Below, one piece after another: positions 20,254-29,294 of a DNA stretch of 39,693 nucleotides. Source of the DNA: Planctomycetota bacterium (lineage in GTDB: Bacteria > Planctomycetota > Planctomycetia > Gemmatales > Gemmataceae); assembly GCA_016191165.1 (NCBI GenBank), contig JACPPF010000061.1, positions 1-39,693 of the forward strand. The letters are read 5' to 3'. The position numbers and the translations under genes are program-made. Positions within the stretch are counted from its first letter, which is position 1; the number at the start of each line of letters is the position of its first letter. The notes under the pieces were generated by a model. It made no database searches, was not told the DNA's origin, and saw only the letters and a program-made list of their open reading frames with translations.

Positions 20254-22188
20254 ATGACCTCGCACTACATTCCCCACATGAAAATCCCCACGCTGGTGTT
20301 TCCGACCAGCACGCAGGCCTCGCGCCATGTGGCGCTGATGATCGAGAGCCTGATTCGGCAAAACAATTCCGCGGGCCGGCCGACGGTCCTCGGCCTGGCG
20401 ACCGGTTCAACGCCAGTCGGGCTTTATCGCGAATTGATCCGGCTGCACAAGGAGGCCGACCTCGATTTTTCGCGCGTCATCACCTTCAACCTTGACGAAT
20501 ACCATCCGATGACGCCGGACGATTCCCACAGTTACAACCTGTGGATGCACGAGATGCTTTTCAAGCACATCAACATCAAGCCGGAGAATATCCATATCCC
20601 CGACGGCATGACGCCGACGCAGGACATCGAGGAGTACTGCGCCCGCTACGAACAGATGATTCGCAGGGCAGGGGGGATCGACCTGCAAATCCTCGGCATC
20701 GGGCGCAGCGGGCATATCGGTTTCAACGAGCCCGGCTCGACGCGCCATAGCCGCACGCGCGCGGTCACGCTCGATCCGGTGACGCGCCGGGACGCCGCCT
20801 CTGATTTCTTCGGCGAGGAAAACGTTCCGCATCAGGCCCTGACGATGGGCGTCGGCACGATCATGGAGGCGCGCAAGATCGCCATCATGGCCTTCGGCGA
20901 ACACAAAGCGCCCATTGTCCGCAAGGCGGTCGAAGAGGAAACCACCGAGGCGGTGACGGCCAGCTTTTTGCAAAAGCACAACGACACGACGTTCCTGCTC
21001 GATCATGCCGCGTCGGGGCATTTAACGCCGATTCGCATGCCGTGGGTCGTCGGTTCGGTGAACTGGACGTCGAACCTGATCCGCCGGGCGGTGATCTGGC
21101 TCAGCCTCAAAGTCGGCAAGGGGCTGTTGAAACTGTCCGATGACGATTTCCGCGAGCACGAACTCTATGAACTCCTGCGCGAGCACGGCCCCGCGCACAA
21201 GCTGGGCCGGCGCGTCTTTGACGAGATGATGGGCACGATCTGCACGCGCCCCGCGGGCGACGCCGGTCCAAAAACGTGCCTCGTATTCAGCCCGCACCCC
21301 GACGATGACGTCATCAGCATGGGCGGGACCATCATCCGCCTCGTCGAGCAAGGACACAAGGTCTACATCGCGTACATGACCTCGGGCAACATCGCCGTTT
21401 TCGACCACGACGCCTGGCGCTTCACCGATTACGCCTGCGCGTTCAACGGACTGTTCGCCATCAACAAAGAGAAATCGGACGACGTGAAGCGGCGCGTGCG
21501 CGAATTCCTGGGCAAGAAGAAACCCGGTGAGCCGGACACGAAGGACCTGCTCGACATCAAGAAGTTGATCCGCGAAACTGAGGCCCGCGCCGGCGCGCTG
21601 GCCGCGGGAGTGCCGCCGGAGCAACTCATCTTCATGGATTTGCGCTTCTATCGCACCGGCACGATCGCGAAAGCGCCGATCCATCCGGACGATATCAACG
21701 ACATTGTCAACCTCTTGAAGGCCCTGGAACCGGACCAGATTTATGTCGCCGGCGAACTGTCCGACCCGCACGGCACCCACCGCACCTGCGCGACCGCCAT
21801 CTACGAAGCAGTCCGCCGTGTGCGCGGTGGAATGGATGAAGGGGGAAGGACGATCGATGACTCGGCCGACGCCAACGATGCGGATTCCTCCTTCGTCCGT
21901 CGTCCCTCTTCCTTCGAAGTCTGGCTCTACCGCGGGGCGTGGGAGGAATGGGAGCCGCACGAGATCGAACGCGCCGTGCCCTTGAGCCCGTGCGATCTGG
22001 AGCGCAAGAAAAACGCGATCTTTCGGCATCAATCGCAGAAAGATCGCGCCATGTTCCCCGGCGGCGCCGACAAACGCGAGTTTTGGCAACGCGCCGAATT
22101 CCGCAATCTGAATACCGCGAAGACCTATGACCAACTCGGCCTGCCCGAGTTCTATGCTCTGGAAGGCTTCGTCCAGTGGCGCGAGTAA
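20254..22188 (+). CDS. nagB: Glucosamine-6-phosphate deaminase/PIG-L deacetylase fusion
   Basis: Residues about 15-265 are a NagB domain: L-A-T-G-S-T-P at 48-54, F-N-L-D-E-Y-H with Asp81, and G-I-G-R-S-G-H-I-G-F-N-E-P-G (148-161) with His154 and Glu159. The Asp found at the position of Ser152 in E. coli NagB is not conserved here. After a linker, residues about 340-640 are a PIG-L/LmbE-type domain with the zinc motif H-P-D-D-D (348-352), S-M-G-G-T and D-P-H-G-T-H. NagB converts glucosamine-6-phosphate to fructose-6-phosphate and ammonia; PIG-L enzymes remove N-acetyl groups. A two-step route from an N-acetylglucosamine derivative is an inference. The same fusion occurs in Bacteroidetes. The PIG-L part carries an extra Asp/Ser-rich segment near residues 528-552. 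ATG 20278 is an alternative start. Confidence 0.9.
   Translation: MTSHYIPHMKIPTLVFPTSTQASRHVALMIESLIRQNNSAGRPTVLGLATGSTPVGLYRELIRLHKEADLDFSRVITFNLDEYHPMTPDDSHSYNLWMHEMLFKHINIKPENIHIPDGMTPTQDIEEYCARYEQMIRRAGGIDLQILGIGRSGHIGFNEPGSTRHSRTRAVTLDPVTRRDAASDFFGEENVPHQALTMGVGTIMEARKIAIMAFGEHKAPIVRKAVEEETTEAVTASFLQKHNDTTFLLDHAASGHLTPIRMPWVVGSVNWTSNLIRRAVIWLSLKVGKGLLKLSDDDFREHELYELLREHGPAHKLGRRVFDEMMGTICTRPAGDAGPKTCLVFSPHPDDDVISMGGTIIRLVEQGHKVYIAYMTSGNIAVFDHDAWRFTDYACAFNGLFAINKEKSDDVKRRVREFLGKKKPGEPDTKDLLDIKKLIRETEARAGALAAGVPPEQLIFMDLRFYRTGTIAKAPIHPDDINDIVNLLKALEPDQIYVAGELSDPHGTHRTCATAIYEAVRRVRGGMDEGGRTIDDSADANDADSSFVRRPSSFEVWLYRGAWEEWEPHEIERAVPLSPCDLERKKNAIFRHQSQKDRAMFPGGADKREFWQRAEFRNLNTAKTYDQLGLPEFYALEGFVQWRE
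21834..21915. repeat. Imperfect GA/CT-rich inverted repeat inside nagB
   Basis: A GA-rich stretch (about 21834-21853) faces a CT-rich stretch (about 21887-21915) that pairs with it imperfectly, with gaps. Together they encode the extra segment M-D-E-G-G-R-T-I-D-D ... S-F-V-R-R-P-S-S-F just before VWLYRGAWEEW. Confidence 0.35.
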
Positions 22189-22204
22189 GAGCAAACCTGG
22201 GGGC

Positions 22205-23281
22205 TCAATTGCCCAGGACGGCACCGATCAACTTGTACGCCTCCTGCCGCATTTCCGGCGAGAACACATGCCCGCAGTCCGGATGAGCGATGCGGAGGCT
22301 CTTCTCCGCGCCATAAAGTTTGTAAACTTCGGCCGCGCTTTTCACGACCTTGGCCGCGCTTTTCCAGCGAAAATTGCTGTCCATTTTCGGCGCCACGACG
22401 AAGACGTGTCGGGGTGCGATCGCGCCCAGGATTTCGCCGAAGTCAAACGGAATCTGATCGAGTTTTTTCTCATAGTCGAGCAGCTTCGGCATGTAGCGGT
22501 CGCTGGTCCAGCCCTTGATTTTGCCGTTCATGTAATCGCGATACGAATCCAGCCCGCAGCAGGAGACGGCGATCTTGACGCGTTCGTCAAAGGCCGCGGT
22601 ATAGACGCTGTTGTGCCCGCCGAGCGAATGGCCGATGGCGGCGTAACGCCCCTTGCGCACGAACGGCAGCGAATCGAGCACGTCCAGCGCCCGCATGTTG
22701 TCCCAGATCGCCTTCATCGTCCCGCTCTGGTAGCCGAGCTTTTTGAGGTCGGGATTGTAATCGGAAAGCTGCGGATACGGCGTGGCGATGACGACGTGGC
22801 CAAGCTCGGCGAGTTCGACGCCATACTCGCGGTTCATCGTATCGGCGAGCCCAACCGTCACGCGGAAGCCCTTGGCATTCGTCGGATGCAGCGACAGCAC
22901 CGCGGCGGCGGGCGGGACTTTCTTCTCTTTTTTTGACACGAGATGTTTTGGGACCAGCAGATAGGCCGGCACGCGCATTCCCGGCTCGGATTGATAGGTG
23001 ATCAGCCAGCGCTCGTAGGTTTTGCAATCGACCTTCTCGACGATCTTCATGGCCAGCGGGCAGCGTTTTTCTTCCTTGCCCGGCATCGGACCCATGATCG
23101 TTTGCATCGCGGCGTGAATCGAGGCGCGGCGTTTCTCCCAGTCGGCCACGGTCTGCACGGGCTGCACCTTGCCCGCGTTGTCCCGGTAGAACAGGAGCTG
23201 ATCGCGATTCAGCTTTTCCTGGGCAGCGCCGGTCGGGGCCGCGATTATTGTCGCAAACAAACAAACCATGATGGCACGCAT
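22205..23281 (-). CDS. Secreted alpha/beta hydrolase (acetyl-xylan-esterase/dienelactone-hydrolase-like)
   Basis: This 358-residue protein has a signal peptide (MRAIMVCLFATIIAAPTGAA). The alpha/beta-hydrolase core shows the nucleophile elbow G-H-S-L-G-G with Ser219, a likely acid near Asp301 (A-P-K-M-D-S-N) and the catalytic His at about 338 (H-P-D-C-G-H-V-F). The preceding W-D-N-M-R-A-L-D-V-L segment and the R-V-P-A-Y-L-L-V-P strand are typical of secreted planctomycete esterases related to acetyl xylan esterase. The substrate is not certain; ester removal from plant or algal polysaccharides is an inference. GAAAGGA lies just before the ATG. It converges on nagB with a 16-base gap. Confidence 0.88.
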   Translation of the reverse strand: MRAIMVCLFATIIAAPTGAAQEKLNRDQLLFYRDNAGKVQPVQTVADWEKRRASIHAAMQTIMGPMPGKEEKRCPLAMKIVEKVDCKTYERWLITYQSEPGMRVPAYLLVPKHLVSKKEKKVPPAAAVLSLHPTNAKGFRVTVGLADTMNREYGVELAELGHVVIATPYPQLSDYNPDLKKLGYQSGTMKAIWDNMRALDVLDSLPFVRKGRYAAIGHSLGGHNSVYTAAFDERVKIAVSCCGLDSYRDYMNGKIKGWTSDRYMPKLLDYEKKLDQIPFDFGEILGAIAPRHVFVVAPKMDSNFRWKSAAKVVKSAAEVYKLYGAEKSLRIAHPDCGHVFSPEMRQEAYKLIGAVLGN

Positions 23282-23494
23282 GGCCGGTCCTTTCGTTGAT
23301 GCAAGGGCGGGAAGGTGAAACCATTATATCGATCCCACGCTGCTTAGCCGCTAGCCATTGGCAAGCGCTGGGGACGCCGAATAGCCGCAGCTATCGCCAA
23401 GGGCAAGCGGTTAAACGAGGACAAAACCCTTGCACACAGCGCCTCGATCCGGTAACCTGACCGGTACTCTATTATTTTTTTCCCGGGAGTGCCC

Positions 23495-26400
23495 ATGGCC
23501 GCACTATCCGTTCAGTGTCCCGAATGCGCAGCCGTCCTCAAGGTCAACTCAAAGGGTTCTGGCCTGGTCAAATGCAAGTGCCCCAAGTGCGACGCGCGTT
23601 TTGAGGTGCCGGGCGCGGATGCCAAGGATCGCCCGATGCTGCGGCGCAAAACCGGGGACGGGGCCGATGGGGCATCTGGCTCATCGTCAGCTACGCGCTG
23701 GCTCATTGCTGGCGCCGCGTTGTTCGTCGTCGTTGGCGCCCTGGCGGTTGGCTGTATCGCCCTGGGCTCGCTGGGCTTTCTTTCGGGTACCGCGGATGAG
23801 AAGGACAAGAAGATCGCCCAGGCCAACACCGATGCCAAGAAAGACAATTCAGATTCCGACAAGGTGATCCCTCCGAAAGAAGAGAAAAACGACGATGGCC
23901 GGCCCGTCGTGAAAGATGACGCCAAGGAAAAGGCTCCCCCGGTCGATGGCAACAAAGTCCCCGATCCGTTGCCCAAAAAGAAGCCTCAGTATCGTGGCGG
24001 CAGCCTCATCATCCCGTTTGACGCCATCGCGCCGCAAGAGCGGCTCCGCGAAGTCAAAACCGTTCAGATCAAGGGTTCAATCAAATTCGTCCAGGCCAGC
24101 AACACAAACGAAGTCGTCATCACCTGGGAATCCATGCGCCGACTGAAATATGCCGAGTCGATCGGCACGTCCGGCCGAAACCTTGACGTGGTCCTCGTCG
24201 GCAGTCATGGCTGGATGCTAAGCGGCGCCAAGACCATCACGCTCCAGGGCGATGGCCTGGGCTTTTATCAAAACTTCAACTACGCCACCATCCTGAGCAA
24301 CCTCATTCTCCTCACCGAGGGAGGCTTTGAGGTCGAGAAGGCCGGCACCAGCACGATTCGCGGCAAGGAATGTTTCGGCGTCATCGTCAAACGGGCGGGC
24401 CGGCCCAACCTGAAGATGTTCTTCGAGCGCGACACCAACCTCCTTTACAAGGCCGATTTCAATGGCCGATTCGTTGACCAGAACCTGAACTTCATGGCCA
24501 ACACGACTTACGTCGAGTTTTATTTCAGCGACTACGAAGTCATCGACGGCATCAAGCACTGGCAGACGCAAGAACAATGGCGCGACGGAAAAAAGTATTC
24601 AGTGACGAAGCTTTCTCAGGTCAAGTTCCTCGCCAAGGCCGATGATTCCCTGTTCTCGGCCCCGGGGCTTGAACGAGAGATCGAGCGAGCCCTGGAAGAG
24701 GACAAGGCCGGCATCATCAAGCGGACGCTCGCGAAACTGGGGCCCGGTGCGGGCTCCGATTTCACACGCCTGGTCAACGGCCTTTCCGCCGGCGACGCCG
24801 AGTCGCGAACGGCCGTGCGCAAGGCGCTGGGCATATTCATCGAATTGAGGCGCACCAATCAGGTCGCGGCCCTGGATCGCGACGACGTTGGCGCGCTCGC
24901 GGTCCTGCTCAAGGCCGGCAGCGAGCCGCAGTTGCGGTCCTTCGCGCTCGAGGCGGTGACCCAGTTAGGAATGCGCGCGGAAGCCGCCGCCGACACCCTG
25001 GTGAGCCTTGGACGAACCAGTTCGGACGCGCGGTTCCTGGCTCAGGTGCTGGCCGCCCTGAAGGCGATCGGCGCTCGCAGTCCCGATGCGCTTGGGCTGT
25101 ACGAAAAACGAATCGCTCATGCCGATACCGAGGTCCAGGACGCCGCGGCCCTTGCCCTGATCGTGCTGGGGCCGGACCGTTTGCCCATCACTCGCCTGAC
25201 CGAATTGATGGCGGGACGCAACAACGAAGTTCGCACGGGCGCCGACCGGCTGCTGCGCCAGAAGCTGGCCAGCGTCACCCGCAAGGATCTGCCGGAGCTT
25301 CGCAAGGGCTTGAAGAACCCGGTGAAGGAAGTGCAGCTTGCGTTCATCGACGCCATCGGCTCCCTCAAGACCGACGGCGCCGACGCCGCCACCGATCTCA
25401 TGCCGCTGCTGGGTTCGGCGGACAAGCAGGTTGCCGATCGGACGGCACATGCGCTGGACGCCCTGGGCAAACTCGTCGCCGTCGCGGGCGCCAGCGTTGA
25501 TGCCGACATCCTGGCCACCGCGCTTGCCGCCTTGCGTGCGAATGGCGTGAAGACGGTTGAGAGTGTGACGATCTATGCCAAGAATCTGAATCACCCCGCG
25601 GTTCGCGTGAAGAACGAGGCGTGCCTGGCGATGTTGAACCTGGCGCCCGAGCGCCTGCAAATCGGGCAACTGACCGACATGATGGCCGGCGACAACGCAG
25701 AGGTCAAGGCGGCCAGCGCGAAACTGCTGCGCACCAAATTGACGGCAGTCACCAGCAAGGATCTGCCCGCGCTGCGGCAAGGTTTGAAGAGCCCGGTGCG
25801 CGAGGTGCGCATCGCGTTTATCGATGCGGTTGGGTTGTTGAAGAAGGCCGGCGCTGAAGCCGCGCCGGAGCTTGCAGACCTGGTGAATGGCCCGGATACG
25901 GAAATCGCGGTGCAGGCTTGCCGAGCCATTGAAAGTATGGGCAAGGCCGCCGCGGCCGCGGCCCCGACCTTGGCCAAGGCGCTGGATAACACGGAGAAGC
26001 CGATCGCGGTCGCCGCCACCCTCGCGCTATGTAAAATCGACCCCGCGAACGTCGCCCTGAAAACCAAGGGAGTCGGCCTGCTGGTGGAGGACCTTTCTCC
26101 CAACATCAACGATCTGAACGCCTTCATCGCCCGACCCCTGGAAAGTAAGGCGGCGGCGCTGATCCAGGAAATCGGCGCGCCCGCGGTTACTCCCGTCGTC
26201 AAGCATTTGATCAGCAAACACAACGCGCGCCTGCAGGCCAATCAGCAGATCGGCCCGACCGCCTCTCGGTACTTGGGATTTGCCCTACTTCGCGAATATG
26301 CCAAGCGGGCCAAAGCCAACGCGGACAGTGGCCTGGCCGCGGCTCTCAAGAAATACGAAATCCACATCAAGATATGGGAAACGGATGAGGCGAACCTGGC

Positions 26401-26515
26401 AAGGCAAGCCAAGCAAGCCTTCGGCCTGACGCCCGAAGCACGCCTCCTTTACGCCAAGACCGCCGATGCCGCGTTTCACGCCAAGCGAGAAATCTCGGCC
26501 CTGCGAGCGCCGTGA
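23495..26515 (+). CDS. MJ0042-type zinc-ribbon, membrane-anchored HEAT-repeat protein
   Basis: This 1006-residue protein starts with a zinc ribbon, C-P-E-C (Cys8, Cys11) and C-P-K-C (Cys29, Cys32), of the MJ0042 type common in planctomycetes. A membrane segment follows (about 68-96), then a charged linker. Residues about 175-395 form a beta-rich domain resembling the LolA/RseB lipoprotein-binding fold (weak). From about 400 to 960 there are HEAT-type helical repeats, including a duplicated block of about 158 residues. The zinc ribbon should be cytoplasmic and the rest outside. GGGAG (23485-23489) supports the ATG at 23495 over the GTG at 23489. The function is unknown; a scaffold or envelope sensor is a guess. 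Confidence 0.88.
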   Translation: MAALSVQCPECAAVLKVNSKGSGLVKCKCPKCDARFEVPGADAKDRPMLRRKTGDGADGASGSSSATRWLIAGAALFVVVGALAVGCIALGSLGFLSGTADEKDKKIAQANTDAKKDNSDSDKVIPPKEEKNDDGRPVVKDDAKEKAPPVDGNKVPDPLPKKKPQYRGGSLIIPFDAIAPQERLREVKTVQIKGSIKFVQASNTNEVVITWESMRRLKYAESIGTSGRNLDVVLVGSHGWMLSGAKTITLQGDGLGFYQNFNYATILSNLILLTEGGFEVEKAGTSTIRGKECFGVIVKRAGRPNLKMFFERDTNLLYKADFNGRFVDQNLNFMANTTYVEFYFSDYEVIDGIKHWQTQEQWRDGKKYSVTKLSQVKFLAKADDSLFSAPGLEREIERALEEDKAGIIKRTLAKLGPGAGSDFTRLVNGLSAGDAESRTAVRKALGIFIELRRTNQVAALDRDDVGALAVLLKAGSEPQLRSFALEAVTQLGMRAEAAADTLVSLGRTSSDARFLAQVLAALKAIGARSPDALGLYEKRIAHADTEVQDAAALALIVLGPDRLPITRLTELMAGRNNEVRTGADRLLRQKLASVTRKDLPELRKGLKNPVKEVQLAFIDAIGSLKTDGADAATDLMPLLGSADKQVADRTAHALDALGKLVAVAGASVDADILATALAALRANGVKTVESVTIYAKNLNHPAVRVKNEACLAMLNLAPERLQIGQLTDMMAGDNAEVKAASAKLLRTKLTAVTSKDLPALRQGLKSPVREVRIAFIDAVGLLKKAGAEAAPELADLVNGPDTEIAVQACRAIESMGKAAAAAAPTLAKALDNTEKPIAVAATLALCKIDPANVALKTKGVGLLVEDLSPNINDLNAFIARPLESKAAALIQEIGAPAVTPVVKHLISKHNARLQANQQIGPTASRYLGFALLREYAKRAKANADSGLAAALKKYEIHIKIWETDEANLARQAKQAFGLTPEARLLYAKTADAAFHAKREISALRAP
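25145..25906 (+). repeat. Duplicated HEAT block within the zinc-ribbon protein gene
   Basis: Two segments 474 bases (158 codons) apart encode similar sequences: L-L-R-Q-K-L-A-S-V-T-R-K-D-L-P-E-L-R and L-L-R-T-K-L-T-A-V-T-S-K-D-L-P-A-L-R, both followed by F-I-D-A-(I/V)-G. The DNA has diverged, so the duplication is old. Confidence 0.65.
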
Positions 26516-26687
26516 GGCGATCGTTGACAAGATTATGTCTCGCAGGACAGAAGCTCGCTCGTCCGAGACTGGGCCTTTCCGATACACTCTGCCAGGAGTC
26601 CAGTCGCTGCACGCCAGGCCCAGGACAGGTTTGGAACGCTGTCCCAAGTTCTCAAGATCGCCCTAGCCGGAAATCGAGGTCACGCTA

Positions 26688-29219
26688 ATGCCGGGACGTT
26701 TCCTTTGCATCTTGTGCCTGTTGCTCGCTTGCATTGTCCAGCGAGCTGACGCGGTCATCACGGCGGCCGCGCCCTTGAAGAAATTCGAGGCAGACGCGGT
26801 CTATATCGTCGTCGGGAAGGTCGAGAAGTTCTACGCCGAGAAGCCGGCCATGCTGGTGACAGTCACCGAGGACATCAAGGGCAAGGCGCCGTTCCGATTG
26901 CTTCCCGTCAACTGCAAAGTCGATGACCCGAAGGCCGCCAAGGCAAACCTGATTGAACCTTTGATGAAGCGCCTCGGGCCCGATTTGGACATCATCTTTT
27001 TCATCACCCCGCGTGGCAACAAAAGTTATATTACCTTCGCATTCACCAACGGAACCTGGTTTCAATTGCAAGGTACGAAGGTGGACAAGGACAAGGCCGT
27101 CTTCAGCTTGAAGTCGGCGGAGCCGTACTTCTACAAGACGTTTCACGGCACCACGGCCGAGCTGCGCAAGTTGCTCAAGGATCACGCGGCAGGCAAGGGG
27201 AAGTTGCCGCCGCTCGATGACAAGGTGAAACCGGGGCTTGGGCCGGAATATCGCAAGGGCAAGGGGGCCAAGAAGCCCCAGGAATCGCTGCGCTCATCCT
27301 GGGGCTTGGTTGGGATGAACGCGGGCGGCCCGTTGTTCGCGGTGATCCCGACGCTGGGCATCGGCGCCCCGCTGGCGATTTTGGCGCTCCTATTTCCGAC
27401 CGTGTTCGGCGGCGTCTTTGTGCTCTTTCGCCAGTGGATGGCGTTCATCACCGCGATCAGCCTCAACAGCACCTTGATGATGGCGCATATTTTTGTCACG
27501 GCAAAATACTTCCGCGGGACCTTCTGGGGAACCGATGCGGCCCTCTGGCTGGTGATGATGCTGGCAACCTTCGCGTGCTTGTTCTGGGCCTGGCGCCGGC
27601 AACTCGACCTTCTCGCGGCAGGCGAGCGCGAGGTTTCACGACGAGTTGAAATACTCATCCTGGGCATCATGACCGCGTGCAGCGTCGCCGCCCTGATCGG
27701 CACCTGGGCGATGGCCGACCGCATCAGCTGGAGCGACGCCGGCTGGGGCCTCACCGTTGTCCTGACGTTCGGCGTGCTCGTCGGCACGCTTTATCGCTGC
27801 GTCCATGCGCTCAAGACCGAGCCGCTTTTTGGCGCGCCGCCCCTGGCAACCGAGGGGGTCATTCTCGCCTCGCTCATGGCCGGGCACCTCTTGTTCGTAC
27901 CGTTGATCTGGGGCGGCAGCGCAGGCGCCGAGGGGAGCATTGTCGTCAATGAGCAGGCGGGGAACATCAATACGAAGATTTCCGCAGTCGTCAAAAAATG
28001 GGACTTCACGCTCGAACCTCGCGTCAAGGGTATGTACGCCTCCGCCCCCGTCGTCGATGGCGACGCCATCTTCGCCGCCTATGCCGAATCGACGCAATAC
28101 TCCACGCTCGTTCGGCTCGATCGGCAGACGGGGCTCAAGAAATGGGCGTTCTTCGGCAAGAACGACGATCTGCGCCAGATGATCTCGACGCCTTATCTCG
28201 CGGACGGCAAACTCTACTTCGGCGAAGGGTTTCATTTTGACAAGAACTGCAACGTCTTCTGCGTCGATGCCGAGAATGGGGAGGAGGTCTGGCGCTACGC
28301 CACCGAAGGGCAGACCGAATCCAGCCCGACGGTTGCCAACGGGAAGCTCTACATCGGCGCGGGGAACGATGGCATCTACTGCTTCGATGTCAAAAAGAGC
28401 CTCGAACAAAAAAAGGGAGTGGTTCTTTGGAGGTATCCCCCGGTTGCGCGGCGAACGCAGGCGGCTTACCATGGCCGAATCCTTCGTTTTGGCGGCGGGA
28501 TGCGCGTCGTCGGCGATCGCCTTTACTGCGCGACGGGCGTCGATCGCGCCGCGGCAGGCGACAAGGGTGAAACCGCTACCTTCTGCCTCGACGCGGACAA
28601 CGGCAAGCTCCTCTGGAAAACGCCCGCCCCCTTCGCCGTCTGGTCCAAGCCAGTCGTCAAGGACGGCCTCATCTACGTCACAAGCGGCAACGGCGATGTC
28701 TTCGACGACGCCAAGCCGCCGGAAAAGCCAGGCGGGGCGCTGCAATGTCTCGATCAGCAAACCGGCACGGAGAAATGGCGTTTCAAAGTTGACAACGGCA
28801 TCATCGAGGCGCCCGCGGTGGACGCCCATCGTGTCTACTTCGGCAGCCGCGATTGGAATGTCTACTGCCTCGATCGCCAGAACGGCAAGGAAGTCTGGAA
28901 ATACTTCATGCAAGCGCCGGTCATCGCGACGCCGGTGCTCGACAGCGATCCGGTCTACGGTCGCACGCTCAGTGTGTTCGTCATCACGTCCCAGGGCAAA
29001 GTCTGCTGCATGAACCCGCGCAGCGGCGACATCGTCTGGACCTTCATGCCAAATGAACCCGCCTACGCGTCCGCCGCCCCGCGTCTGGTCGTCACACCCA
29101 CGGCCGATGGATACCGCCGCCAGCTTTACTTCGGCTGCGGCCTGGGCGGCGGAACCGCTGACTACGGCGCTAATCGACCCATTTTCTACTGTCTGGAAGA
29201 CCAGGTCATCGTAAAATAG
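26688..29219 (+). CDS. Membrane protein with C-terminal PQQ-type beta-propeller
   Basis: This 843-residue protein has a signal peptide (1-22), an extracytoplasmic N-terminal domain (about 25-160) of unknown type, a basic linker, about six membrane segments between 215 and 410, and a PQQ/BamB-like propeller from about 440 to the end. Propeller repeats are clear, for example L-V-R-L-D-R-Q-T-G-L-K-K-W, C-V-D-A-E-N-G-E-E-V-W-R-Y and C-L-D-Q-Q-T-G-T-E-K-W. Whether it binds PQQ as a cofactor is doubtful; no dehydrogenase heme or metal motif is seen, so a binding or structural role is more likely. GAGGT lies upstream of the ATG. The order of membrane block and propeller is unusual compared with simple BamB-like proteins. 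Confidence 0.88.
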   Translation: MPGRFLCILCLLLACIVQRADAVITAAAPLKKFEADAVYIVVGKVEKFYAEKPAMLVTVTEDIKGKAPFRLLPVNCKVDDPKAAKANLIEPLMKRLGPDLDIIFFITPRGNKSYITFAFTNGTWFQLQGTKVDKDKAVFSLKSAEPYFYKTFHGTTAELRKLLKDHAAGKGKLPPLDDKVKPGLGPEYRKGKGAKKPQESLRSSWGLVGMNAGGPLFAVIPTLGIGAPLAILALLFPTVFGGVFVLFRQWMAFITAISLNSTLMMAHIFVTAKYFRGTFWGTDAALWLVMMLATFACLFWAWRRQLDLLAAGEREVSRRVEILILGIMTACSVAALIGTWAMADRISWSDAGWGLTVVLTFGVLVGTLYRCVHALKTEPLFGAPPLATEGVILASLMAGHLLFVPLIWGGSAGAEGSIVVNEQAGNINTKISAVVKKWDFTLEPRVKGMYASAPVVDGDAIFAAYAESTQYSTLVRLDRQTGLKKWAFFGKNDDLRQMISTPYLADGKLYFGEGFHFDKNCNVFCVDAENGEEVWRYATEGQTESSPTVANGKLYIGAGNDGIYCFDVKKSLEQKKGVVLWRYPPVARRTQAAYHGRILRFGGGMRVVGDRLYCATGVDRAAAGDKGETATFCLDADNGKLLWKTPAPFAVWSKPVVKDGLIYVTSGNGDVFDDAKPPEKPGGALQCLDQQTGTEKWRFKVDNGIIEAPAVDAHRVYFGSRDWNVYCLDRQNGKEVWKYFMQAPVIATPVLDSDPVYGRTLSVFVITSQGKVCCMNPRSGDIVWTFMPNEPAYASAAPRLVVTPTADGYRRQLYFGCGLGGGTADYGANRPIFYCLEDQVIVK

Positions 29220-29294
29220 CCCGCTCACCCGCTTGCGGTTTCGCGCTCCCGCGCGCTTGCCATGCCCCAAGCCGCTTTCCCGACGGACCCACCC

